From Gordonia oryzae (GTDB lineage: Bacteria; Actinomycetota; Actinomycetes; Mycobacteriales; Mycobacteriaceae): a stretch of 64,000 nt of DNA. The stretch is from assembly GCF_003797185.1 (NCBI RefSeq), contig NZ_RKMH01000005.1:124001-188000 (forward strand), written 5' to 3'. A program made the translations under genes and the position numbers. How positions within the stretch are numbered: position 1 is the stretch's first letter; each line of letters starts with the position of its first letter. This document shows positions 56,500 through 64,000 of this stretch, in pieces. A model generated the notes under the pieces. That model had not been told where the DNA came from, did no database searches, and saw only the letters and a program-made list of their open reading frames with translations.

Positions 56500-58866
56500 T
56501 CAGATACCCGACCGGGTCAGGATCGCCACCGGGCCGGGGGCTCGTAGAGCCGCGAGGTCGACCGACCCCGCGTGCTCGGACCGTGACCCGGCATCGATCC
56601 AGGTGCCGGAAGGTAGTGCGAGCGTGGTCGTCGCGGCACGGTCGTCGAGGCTATGGGTGAAGCGGGCGGTCACCACGATCACCCGAGGATCGCTCTCGCC
56701 GCGCACACCGCGGCCGAAGGCGATCGCGTGGTCGGCGGCCGGCCCATCGACCTGTAGCGGGCGATAGTCACCGTCGGGGCCGAACGCCAGGCGGTGTGCT
56801 CGACGAACGCGCAGGGCGGCAGCCACCAGCCGCGCCTTGGGATGATCGAGCGACCGGCGGAAGTCCACGGGTCGACGATTGTCGGGATCGACCAGTGAGT
56901 CCTCGTACCACTCGGTGCCCTGGTAGATGTCGCCGACACCAGGTCCGAGAAGTGCGATGGCCTTGCGTGCCAACACTTCCTGCTCCCATGCCGGGCCGAT
57001 CCGAGTGACCAGGTCATCGATCCTCCCAGCCACCGGTTCGGTGGTGAGCGCGCCGATCCAGGCATCGAGCGCATCCTCGAAGGTCTCGTCGACCTCGGTC
57101 CACGTGGTCCGCACACCGGCTTCACGGGCGGCTTTGCGTGCATAGGCGCGCAAGCGATCTCGCAACCCACCATCGACCCGGCCGCCGAGCGGCCACACCC
57201 CGATCACGTTCTGCAGCAAGAAGTATCCGGTCAGATGATCCGGTGGTGGAGCGGTGTCCCAGATGTGGCGGACCAGCAGAGACCACCGCTCGGGGACCTG
57301 CGCGAGCAATGCGATACGCGCCCGCACGTCCTCGCCGCGCTTGGTGTCGTGGGTCGAGGAGGCCGTCATGGCCCGCGGCCAGTCCTGCGCCCGGACGACG
57401 TTGCGCTCGTGGAAATAACTAAGCGACAGTGCCGGATTGGCCGGGTCGCCACCGACCTCTTGCGCCGACACGAGGCGGGCCGTGCGGTAGAACAGACTGT
57501 CCTCGACGCTTTTGGCGGTGACCGCGCCGCACGTCTGTGCCAACCGGGAGGTCGGGGCACCGGGGTTGGCAGTGGCGCGCACGATGAGCGTGACGGCGTC
57601 GGCGAGATCCGGTCGACGGCGTGCGATCTCCTCGGCCACACCGAGCAGACGGGATCGAAGCGACGGATAGTCGGCACGGTAGACACCGAGATCGGCGATC
57701 ATCTCGGAGACGGCGTCGGTGAGCGCGGCCGAGTCGGCGGTTGGATCGGCATGGGTCAGTGTGCGCACGAGCCTGCGGTGTTCGGCGGGGAACATCTGCG
57801 CGAGCGTGGTCAGTTTACGCTGCCGCTCGGTGTCGTGTAGCCAGTGGGCGTCGGCCGGCATCCCAGTGGTGTGTTCGTGGATCTCGCTGAGCTCGACGAT
57901 GCCCGACGGGGCGGTGAACACCGCCTCGATGAGCCGCAACTGGTCGTAGCCGGTGGTTCCCTCAACAGGTAAAGTCGGCTCCAGTGCCTCGTCGGCGGCG
58001 AGGATCTTCTCGATGTAGAGCAGTCGATCGGTGCCGATGTCGCCACGCAATCGCTCGAGATAAGACGTCGGGTCCCACAGCCCGTCGGGGTGATCGACGC
58101 GGACGCCGTCGATCAGGTCGGCGTCGAGGAGCTCGCGTATCCAGGCGTGGGTGGCGTCGTACACGGCGTCGTTCTCCTGGCGGAGTCCGGCGAGTTCGTT
58201 GACCGTGAAGAATCGACGGTAACCGATGATCCCGGAGTTCCACGGGACGAGTCGATAGTGCTGTCGCGCATGGACATCGGTTGCCGTACCGCCGAGACTC
58301 CCCGGTGCGGTGGGAAATTCGTGGTCGTAATAGCGGAGAACTCCGTGCCGGTCGACGGTCAGCGACGCCAGGTCACCGTCGGCGGCGAGGACCGGCAGGG
58401 CCAGCTTCCCATCGCTGCCGTTGTCGGAAGAGAAATCCGCGTCGAAGTACCCGGCGTACTGCGATCCGGGGCCGTGCCGCAACAGGTCGGCGAACCAGGG
58501 ATTGCGCAGCACCTCGGCTACCCCGGTGTGGTTGGGAACAATGTCGATGAGGATGCCCAGACCGACCGCACGCGCCGCCGCGCGCAGTGCGGCCAGACCC
58601 TCACGGCCACCGAGGACCGGTGACACCTGTGGTGGGGGTACCCAGTCGTAGCCGTGGGTGGAGCCGGGCATCGCGGCGCCGATCGGCGAGAGGTAGAGGT
58701 GGCTGACACCGAGATCCGCCAGATGCCCGAGAATGCCGATCACCTCGACGAAACCGAATTCTGGGGTCAGCTGAATCCGGTAGGTGGCGATGGGTTCGGG
58801 ACGGTTGCCGCCGGCGGCGACTGGCGCATCGTCGCCGGTATGCGCGCCCGGGTACATACCGGCCAT
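56500..58866 (-). CDS. treY: Maltooligosyl trehalose synthase TreY
   Basis: 788 aa, GH13. It begins ATYRIQLTPEFGFVEV, and has YLSPIGAAMPGSTHGYD, IDIVPNHTGV, DGVRVDHPDGLWDP (nucleophile) and YIEKILAADE (acid/base). It turns the reducing end of glycogen chains into trehalose for TreZ to release. The ATG at 58866 lies 4 nt after the glgX stop, so these two remain one operon; treZ is about 10 kb further on, beyond the mce operon. Confidence 0.95.
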   Translation of the reverse strand: MAGMYPGAHTGDDAPVAAGGNRPEPIATYRIQLTPEFGFVEVIGILGHLADLGVSHLYLSPIGAAMPGSTHGYDWVPPPQVSPVLGGREGLAALRAAARAVGLGILIDIVPNHTGVAEVLRNPWFADLLRHGPGSQYAGYFDADFSSDNGSDGKLALPVLAADGDLASLTVDRHGVLRYYDHEFPTAPGSLGGTATDVHARQHYRLVPWNSGIIGYRRFFTVNELAGLRQENDAVYDATHAWIRELLDADLIDGVRVDHPDGLWDPTSYLERLRGDIGTDRLLYIEKILAADEALEPTLPVEGTTGYDQLRLIEAVFTAPSGIVELSEIHEHTTGMPADAHWLHDTERQRKLTTLAQMFPAEHRRLVRTLTHADPTADSAALTDAVSEMIADLGVYRADYPSLRSRLLGVAEEIARRRPDLADAVTLIVRATANPGAPTSRLAQTCGAVTAKSVEDSLFYRTARLVSAQEVGGDPANPALSLSYFHERNVVRAQDWPRAMTASSTHDTKRGEDVRARIALLAQVPERWSLLVRHIWDTAPPPDHLTGYFLLQNVIGVWPLGGRVDGGLRDRLRAYARKAAREAGVRTTWTEVDETFEDALDAWIGALTTEPVAGRIDDLVTRIGPAWEQEVLARKAIALLGPGVGDIYQGTEWYEDSLVDPDNRRPVDFRRSLDHPKARLVAAALRVRRAHRLAFGPDGDYRPLQVDGPAADHAIAFGRGVRGESDPRVIVVTARFTHSLDDRAATTTLALPSGTWIDAGSRSEHAGSVDLAALRAPGPVAILTRSGI

Positions 58867-58870
58867 CGGA

Positions 58871-61486
58871 TCAGTTCTGCTCTCGCAGGACGAGTAGCGA
58901 GCGGGCCTGAACCGTGAATGTGGTTCCGCCACAGGCATCCTCGATATCGGAGTCGCCGGTGGGTTGTGCGGAGTCGAGGACACCGGTCCATCCCGACTCC
59001 AGGATGGACGGCAGCGTGAACTCGATCGGCTCGTAGTGGGCGTTGAAGCAGATGATGAAGCTGTCGTCGACGATCTTCTCGCCGCGCTCGTCCTTTTCGC
59101 CGATCCCGTTGCCGTTGAGGAACACCGCGAGACTCTTGCCGAATCCGCTGTCCCAGTCGGCGGTGGTCATCTCCTCGCCTGAGGGGGTGAGCCAGGCGAT
59201 GTCGAGATACTGCCTACCCCACCGGATGGGCTTGCCCGCGAAGAACCGGCGTCGGCGGAACACCGGGTGTCTGGTGCGCAGCGCGATGGCCTTTCGGGTG
59301 AACTCCAGCAGATCGGAGTTCTTCTCCGCCAACGACCAGTCCATCCAGGACAACTGGGAATCCTGGCAGTAGACGTTGTTGTTGCCCGACTGCGTGCGTC
59401 CGATCTCATCCCCATGGGCGAGCATCGGCGTCCCCTGTGAGAGGAACAGCGTGGCAAGGATGTTGCGTTGCTGCCGGGCACGCAGCGCATTGACCTCTGG
59501 ATCGTCGGAGGGACCCTCGACCCCACAGTTCCAGGATCGGTTGTGGCTTTCGCCGTCGCGGTTGTCCTCGCCGTTGGCCATGTTGTGTTTCTCGTTGTAG
59601 GACACGAGATCACGCAAGGTGAAGCCGTCATGGGCGATGACGAAGTTGATGCTCGCGAGCGGGCGCCGCCCGGTCGCCTCGTAGAGATCCGACGATCCGG
59701 TGAGCCGGGAGGCGAACTCGCCCAGGGTGGACGGTTCCCCGCGCCAGTAGTCCCGTACGGTGTCGCGGTATTTCCCGTTCCATTCGGTCCATAGCGGCGG
59801 GAAATTCCCGACCTGATATCCGCCTTCGCCGACGTCCCACGGCTCGGCGATGAGCTTGACCTGGCTGACCACCGGATCCTGTTGGACCAGGTCGAAGAAC
59901 GCCGAGAGCCGGTCCACGTCATGCAGTTCGCGTGCCAGTGTCGAGGCGAGATCGAACCGGAAACCGTCGACGTGCATCTCGAGCACCCAGTAGCGCAGCG
60001 AATCCATGATCAGCTGCAGGGTGTGCGGATGGCGGCCGTTGAGACTGTTGCCGGTCCCGGTGTAGTCCATGTATAACTCTGGATTGTCGTCCACGAGACG
60101 GTAGTAGGCGGCATTGTCGATTCCGCGGAAAGCGATCGTCGGCCCGAGGTGATTGCCCTCGGCGGTGTGGTTGTAGACCACATCGAGAATCACCTCGATA
60201 CCCGCCTTGTGAAAGGCGCGCACCATAGCCTTGAACTCGGTGACCGCGCTCCCGGGCTGGTCGTGATTCGACGCATAGTCGGCATGCGGTGCAAAGAAGC
60301 CGAAGGTATTGTAGCCCCAGTAGTTTCGCAGACCTTTGTCGACCAGGACGAAGTCCTGCATGAACTGATGTACCGGCATCAGTTCGATGGCGGTCACCCC
60401 CAAGGACTTCAGGTGATCGATGATCACCGGATGACACAGCCCGGAGTACGTGCCGCGCAACGACTCGGGGACGTCGGGATGCGTCGCGGTCATGCCCTTG
60501 ACGTGGGCCTCGTAGATCACCGTCTGGTGGTACGGCAGCCGGGGCGAGTGGTCGTTCTGCCAATCGAAGTACGGATTGATGACCACCGACAACATGGTGT
60601 GCCCCAACGAATCCAGTTGCGGCATCGTCGGCGACGGTTGTGGCTCGGCGACCGGCTCCGGTGCCTGCGGCACGACGTCGGTGGTGTCGTCGGCGGGCAG
60701 TCCGCCGGTGTCGGAGGGCCCTTGGCCATCCGACAGTTCGGTGCCCGGCGCTGCTGCATCGGACACCGCGGGGCCTATGGCATCTGTTGTCGCAGAGTCG
60801 GACTCGTCGGCATCCGTCGAATCGGCGGTAGAGTTGGTGACCTCGGCAGCCTCGAACTCTGCGGTATCCGCTTCGTCGAGAGTGTTGTCCTCGTCGTCGG
60901 AGCTCTCGGTGGTCCCGGCGCTCGCATGATCGGCGGCGGTGGTGGTCTCGGGTAGCGGGTAGGAGAACAGTGACGCATCACCGTCGAATTCGCCGTGATA
61001 TGCCTTCCCGTAGGGATCGAGAAGCAGTTTGCTGGGGTCGCAACGTAATCCGCGTCCGGGATCGTACGGTCCGTGGACGCGGTAGCCGTAGAACTGGCCG
61101 GGACCGACATTGGGCAGGTAGCAGTGCCAGCAGTATCCGTCGACCTCTTCGATACGGACGCGGCGTTCGTTACCGTCGCGATCGATCAGGCACAGATCCA
61201 CTGCCTCGGCGACCTCGGAGAACAGGGAGAAGTTGGTTCCCACTCCGTCGTAGGTGGCACCCAGCGGGTATGCCTGACCGGGCCACACCGGAATCGGCGT
61301 GGGCTCCGGCTCGACTATCGCCTCTCCCCGCTGGGCGACGTCGGCGATGAGACTGTCCGTCGGATGGGGTCGGGTGCTACTGCTCAGAGGGCCCGCGGTG
61401 GAGCCGGTACCGGTCCCGGTGGCAGAAGTCTCGGTACCTGCGGTCTCGCACCCTGGGGCGCCATCGGCGGTTGGCGGTACGGTCAT
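58871..61486 (-). CDS. glgX: Glycogen debranching enzyme GlgX (TreX)
   Basis: 871 aa (family about 650-720). Start MTVPPTADG with AAGGTGG upstream; a 60-residue low-complexity lead precedes WPGQAYPLGATYDGVGTNFSLFSE, the CBM48 start. The barrel has YNHTAEGNHLGP, VDGFRFDLASTLA (nucleophile), LIAEPWDVGEGGY (acid/base) and AHDGFTLRDLVSYNEKHN. It cuts alpha-1,6 branches to feed TreY. A strongly acidic insertion of about 110 residues (DEDNTLDEADTAEFEAA..., Ser/Asp/Pro-rich) splits the region between the CBM48 domain and the barrel. Confidence 0.95.
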   Translation of the reverse strand: MTVPPTADGAPGCETAGTETSATGTGTGSTAGPLSSSTRPHPTDSLIADVAQRGEAIVEPEPTPIPVWPGQAYPLGATYDGVGTNFSLFSEVAEAVDLCLIDRDGNERRVRIEEVDGYCWHCYLPNVGPGQFYGYRVHGPYDPGRGLRCDPSKLLLDPYGKAYHGEFDGDASLFSYPLPETTTAADHASAGTTESSDDEDNTLDEADTAEFEAAEVTNSTADSTDADESDSATTDAIGPAVSDAAAPGTELSDGQGPSDTGGLPADDTTDVVPQAPEPVAEPQPSPTMPQLDSLGHTMLSVVINPYFDWQNDHSPRLPYHQTVIYEAHVKGMTATHPDVPESLRGTYSGLCHPVIIDHLKSLGVTAIELMPVHQFMQDFVLVDKGLRNYWGYNTFGFFAPHADYASNHDQPGSAVTEFKAMVRAFHKAGIEVILDVVYNHTAEGNHLGPTIAFRGIDNAAYYRLVDDNPELYMDYTGTGNSLNGRHPHTLQLIMDSLRYWVLEMHVDGFRFDLASTLARELHDVDRLSAFFDLVQQDPVVSQVKLIAEPWDVGEGGYQVGNFPPLWTEWNGKYRDTVRDYWRGEPSTLGEFASRLTGSSDLYEATGRRPLASINFVIAHDGFTLRDLVSYNEKHNMANGEDNRDGESHNRSWNCGVEGPSDDPEVNALRARQQRNILATLFLSQGTPMLAHGDEIGRTQSGNNNVYCQDSQLSWMDWSLAEKNSDLLEFTRKAIALRTRHPVFRRRRFFAGKPIRWGRQYLDIAWLTPSGEEMTTADWDSGFGKSLAVFLNGNGIGEKDERGEKIVDDSFIICFNAHYEPIEFTLPSILESGWTGVLDSAQPTGDSDIEDACGGTTFTVQARSLLVLREQN

Positions 61487-61754
61487 ACCCACCTTCTGTC
61501 GGTCATGCACCGACAGTAGTCGCGAAGCCGCGCGCATTCATCTTGGCAGGAACCCATTGAGCTCCGGTGTCTTGCCTTCCTACGCCGCCGGTTGAGGGCG
61601 GTGCTCGCCGGAGCTGCCTGTCGTACCCGTCGGTGCGACGGCCCACGTGGCTTGCGCTGAGGTATAGCGGTCCTTGCATACGACGATGGTGTCCACGATC
61701 GCGGGACAGCGCTTGCAAGTATGCGCACCCTCGACGCCACCCGCGCCGACTGTT

Positions 61755-62324
61755 CTACAAGTGCCCGGCGACGCGGGCGCGACTGCGGGCGCCGTCGATG
61801 ATGACCGCCAGTGCGCCGGTGAATTCCTCGTCGAAGTCCCGATCGGACGGCTCGATGACTCTGAGCCGCTCCATCTGGGCTCGCGTCTGTTCCTCGATCG
61901 TCAGCCCGATCACCAGCTGGCAGATCGCGGTCGCGACCGCACGGGCCCCGTGCTCGTCGAGGCCGCCGAGTGCGGCGGCGGAGGCCACGTCGTCGGCGAC
62001 GGCCCGCCCGGACAATGCGCTGGCCCAGCTGGACGAGACGACCTCGGCGCTGTCGGGGACGGCCAGCAGGGCCGTGCGCATTCCGGTCGCCAGTGCCTCA
62101 AGGCGTTCGTCCCACCGCAGGTCCGGAGCGGGTTCGGCGATGTCGGTGAGGATATCGTCGGCGAGTGCCGCCAACAGCGTCTGTTTGTTGGGGAAGTGCC
62201 AGTACAGGGCGTTGGGGCGGACGCCGACCTCGGTTGCCAGCCTGCGCATGGTCAGGTCTGCGAGGCTGTGTCGGGTGAGCACGTCGCGGGCGGCGGCGAG
62301 GATGTCGGCGCGATTGTTGCTCAC
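61755..62324 (-). CDS. TetR-family regulator, candidate biotin repressor BioQ
   Basis: 189 aa. N-terminal helix-turn-helix: [48 protein letters not shown]; the C-terminal domain is TetR-like. It is divergent from bioA, with two matching operator-like sites in the 179-bp gap, which is how BioQ repressors of biotin genes are placed in actinobacteria. GTG 62324 is preferred, since longer forms would read through the operators. The 268-bp stretch between this gene and glgX holds no recognisable gene. Confidence 0.75.
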   Translation of the reverse strand: MSNNRADILAAARDVLTRHSLADLTMRRLATEVGVRPNALYWHFPNKQTLLAALADDILTDIAEPAPDLRWDERLEALATGMRTALLAVPDSAEVVSSSWASALSGRAVADDVASAAALGGLDEHGARAVATAICQLVIGLTIEEQTRAQMERLRVIEPSDRDFDEEFTGALAVIIDGARSRARVAGHL

Positions 62325-62368
62325 CCGGACAGCGTAGAACCCCGGGGCCGGGCACCGCCGATGCGCTC

Positions 62369-62406
62369 CTGTACACCGTCCAGGACATCCCTGTACAGTG
62401 TCCAGG
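62369..62406. promoter_or_regulatory. Paired TetR/BioQ-type operator sites
   Basis: Two direct copies, CTGTACACCGTCCAGG (62369-62384) and CTGTACAGTGTCCAGG (62391-62406), start 22 bp apart, two helical turns. The second is itself a partial palindrome (CTGnACAnTGTnCAG). They sit between the divergent TetR gene and bioA, ready to control both. Confidence 0.68.
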
Positions 62407-62503
62407 CGAGGCTTCGCCAGAGGCAGCCCCTCCCGCGCCTGTGTGGGCCGCCCGGCCCCGGATCGACACGTCGCCCGCATCGACACATCGAAGGAACGTC
62501 CCC

Positions 62504-63802
62504 GTGGATCAGATGAGCATCAGCCGCATCGATGCGGAACACATCTGGCATCCCTACGGTGCGTTCCCGCCGTCGACCCGGCCGCTCGTCGTCACCGGCG
62601 CATCCGGCGTGCGACTGGAGCTGGCCGACGGACGCACGGTCGTCGACGGGATGAGCTCGTGGTGGGCGGCCATCCATGGGTATCGTCACCCGGTGCTCGA
62701 CGCCGCGGTGCGGCGGCAGCTGGACTCGATGTCGCACGTCATGTTCGGCGGACTCACCCACGAGCCCGCAGCGCGACTCGCCGAGCTCCTCGTCGAGCTC
62801 ACCCCCGAACCGCTGCGCAAGGTGTTCTTCTGCGATTCCGGATCGGTTTCGGTGGAGGTCGCGGTCAAGATGGCGCTGCAGTACTGGCGTGGTCGTGGCG
62901 AACCGGGCCGCACCCGGTTGCTCACGTGGCGCGGCGGTTACCACGGCGACACCTTCACCCCGATGAGCGTGTGCGACCCCGACGGCGGGATGCACAGCAT
63001 GTGGACTGACGTCCTGGCCCGCCAGATCTTCGTGCCGACGCCGCCGGAGGACGCCGACGACGCCTACGACGCCGACGTCGCCGACATCGTCGCAGTCCAT
63101 CGCGACGAACTTGCGGCGATCATCGTCGAACCGATCGTCCAGGGCGCCGGGGGCATGCGCTTCCACGATCCGGCGCATCTGCGCGCCCTGCGCCGCATCT
63201 GCGACGAGCAGGGCGTGCTGTTGATCTTCGACGAGATCGCCACCGGCTTCGGTCGTACCGGATCGATGTTCGCGGCCGATCACGCCGGTGTCGCCCCCGA
63301 CATCATGTGTGTCGGCAAGGCCTTGACCGGGGGATACCTCACCCTCGCCGCGACCCTGTGCACCGAGGAGATTGCCGAGGTGATCAGTTCCGGGGAGGCG
63401 GGCGGCCTGGCCCACGGACCCACGTTCATGGCCAATCCGCTGGCGTGTGCGGTCGCCGTCGCGTCGACCGAACTACTGCTGTCGCGCCGGTGGCGTGACG
63501 ATGTCACCCGCATCCGGGACGGGCTGCGCCACGGACTCGACCCGCTGCGCCGCCTCGACGGTGTCCGCGATGTCCGGGTCCTCGGCGCGATCGGCGTCGT
63601 CGAACTCGACCGACCGGTCGACATGACCGCCGCCACCACCGCCGCGCTCGACGCCGGCGCATGGCTGCGACCATTCCGCACCCTGATCTACGCCATGCCG
63701 CCGTTCCTGTGCTCCGACGACGACGTCGAGGTGATCACGCGCGCCATGACATCGGCGGCGCAGGCCAGTATCGCCGCAACCCGAGAGGTGGTGTCGTCGT
63801 GA
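62504..63802 (+). CDS. bioA: Adenosylmethionine-8-amino-7-oxononanoate aminotransferase (DAPA synthase)
   Basis: 432 aa, class III aminotransferase. HIWHPYGAF at the start and [32 protein letters not shown] are BioA-typical; the PLP lysine is K272 in [14 protein letters not shown], after [15 protein letters not shown]. It converts KAPA to DAPA in biotin synthesis. GTG 62504 has AAGGA 8 nt upstream; an in-frame ATG follows three codons later. The stop overlaps the bioF start (GTGA). Confidence 0.96.
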   Translation: MDQMSISRIDAEHIWHPYGAFPPSTRPLVVTGASGVRLELADGRTVVDGMSSWWAAIHGYRHPVLDAAVRRQLDSMSHVMFGGLTHEPAARLAELLVELTPEPLRKVFFCDSGSVSVEVAVKMALQYWRGRGEPGRTRLLTWRGGYHGDTFTPMSVCDPDGGMHSMWTDVLARQIFVPTPPEDADDAYDADVADIVAVHRDELAAIIVEPIVQGAGGMRFHDPAHLRALRRICDEQGVLLIFDEIATGFGRTGSMFAADHAGVAPDIMCVGKALTGGYLTLAATLCTEEIAEVISSGEAGGLAHGPTFMANPLACAVAVASTELLLSRRWRDDVTRIRDGLRHGLDPLRRLDGVRDVRVLGAIGVVELDRPVDMTAATTAALDAGAWLRPFRTLIYAMPPFLCSDDDVEVITRAMTSAAQASIAATREVVSS

Positions 63803-64000
63803 CCACCATGGACACGATCATCGGCACGACCGGGCCCGCCCTCGACTGGCTGCACGCGGCCCAACATGCCACCGCGCAGGCCGGGCTGCATCGGGACCCC
63901 GTCGTTCGCGACGGCGGTGCGGGCCTGCTCGATCTCGCCTCGAACGACTACCTGGGGATGTCGCGGAATCCGGCCGTACTCGCCGCGGCGCGCACGGCGA
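63799..64000 (+). CDS. bioF: 8-Amino-7-oxononanoate synthase BioF, 3' end outside the window
   Basis: 67 residues visible. After a short lead ([20 protein letters not shown]), [13 protein letters not shown] is the N-terminal hallmark of BioF and related alpha-oxoamine synthases; following bioA directly, BioF is the natural choice. It condenses pimeloyl thioester with alanine to make KAPA. GTG start overlaps the bioA stop. Confidence 0.88.
   Translation, partial: MTTMDTIIGTTGPALDWLHAAQHATAQAGLHRDPVVRDGGAGLLDLASNDYLGMSRNPAVLAAARTA

Noticed and set aside
61538..61754. Small gene or RNA between glgX and the TetR gene
   Set aside because: Only a loose GCATAC/GTATGC pair with a long loop and Arg-rich frames were found; nothing supports a gene.

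Overview
The window is high-GC (mid-60s percent by eye) chromosomal DNA from a mycolic-acid-type actinobacterium (order Mycobacteriales). Three things point there: a complete mce lipid-import operon, Wag31/DivIVA and SepF at the end of the dcw cluster, and a gene order that follows Mycobacterium tuberculosis in blocks (dcw cluster, then ileS-dinX-ansA-lspA-rluD-dnaE1, then ilvA-tre-bio). Gordonia or a close relative fits best. That is inference from sequence style and gene order, not a database result. No tRNA, rRNA, CRISPR array, transposase or phage gene was seen.

Layout. (1) 1-2.8 kb: an FAD oxidoreductase (cut by the window edge) translationally coupled to a GNAT acetyltransferase, a HEPN-domain gene with a perfect LexA-type box upstream, and a DUF3040 membrane protein. 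(2) 3.1-24.7 kb: the division and cell-wall cluster mraZ-rsmH-ftsL-ftsI-murE-(murF)-mraY-murD-ftsW-murG-murC-ftsQ-ftsZ-pgeF-yggS-sepF-yggT-wag31 plus a membrane protein. Together these make lipid II and build the divisome. The murF position holds only a diverged C-terminal domain (189 aa), with no Mur-ligase ATP-binding domain. (3) 24.7-31.7 kb: ileS behind a tRNA-Ile T-box riboswitch, a 0.5-kb gap that may hold a gene relic, a TetR regulator divergent from an F420-type nitroreductase with two dyad operators between them, and a Y-family polymerase. (4) 31.7-43.1 kb: asparaginase, two lipoproteins, lspA, rluD, dnaE1, a potassium channel with two RCK domains, and a secreted beta-propeller protein. 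(5) 43.3-61.5 kb: ilvA and the treZ/treY/glgX trehalose-glycogen genes on the minus strand, with a complete plus-strand mce operon (yrbEA, yrbEB, mceA-F and an Mce-associated protein, about 9.7 kb) lying between treZ and treY. (6) 61.7-64 kb: a BioQ-like TetR regulator divergent from bioA-bioF, with two similar operator-like sites in the gap.

Most genes are packed with 1-4 nt stop/start overlaps (ATGA, GTGA, TGATG), which marks translationally coupled operons. Several proteins (FtsW, MurD, MurC, LspA, DinB, GlgX, MceA) carry low-complexity or tandem-repeat tails or insertions that their families usually lack. The items most worth following up are the one-domain MurF, the mce operon splitting the tre genes, the ileS T-box, the LexA-type box next to the HEPN gene, and the two paired TetR-operator regions.
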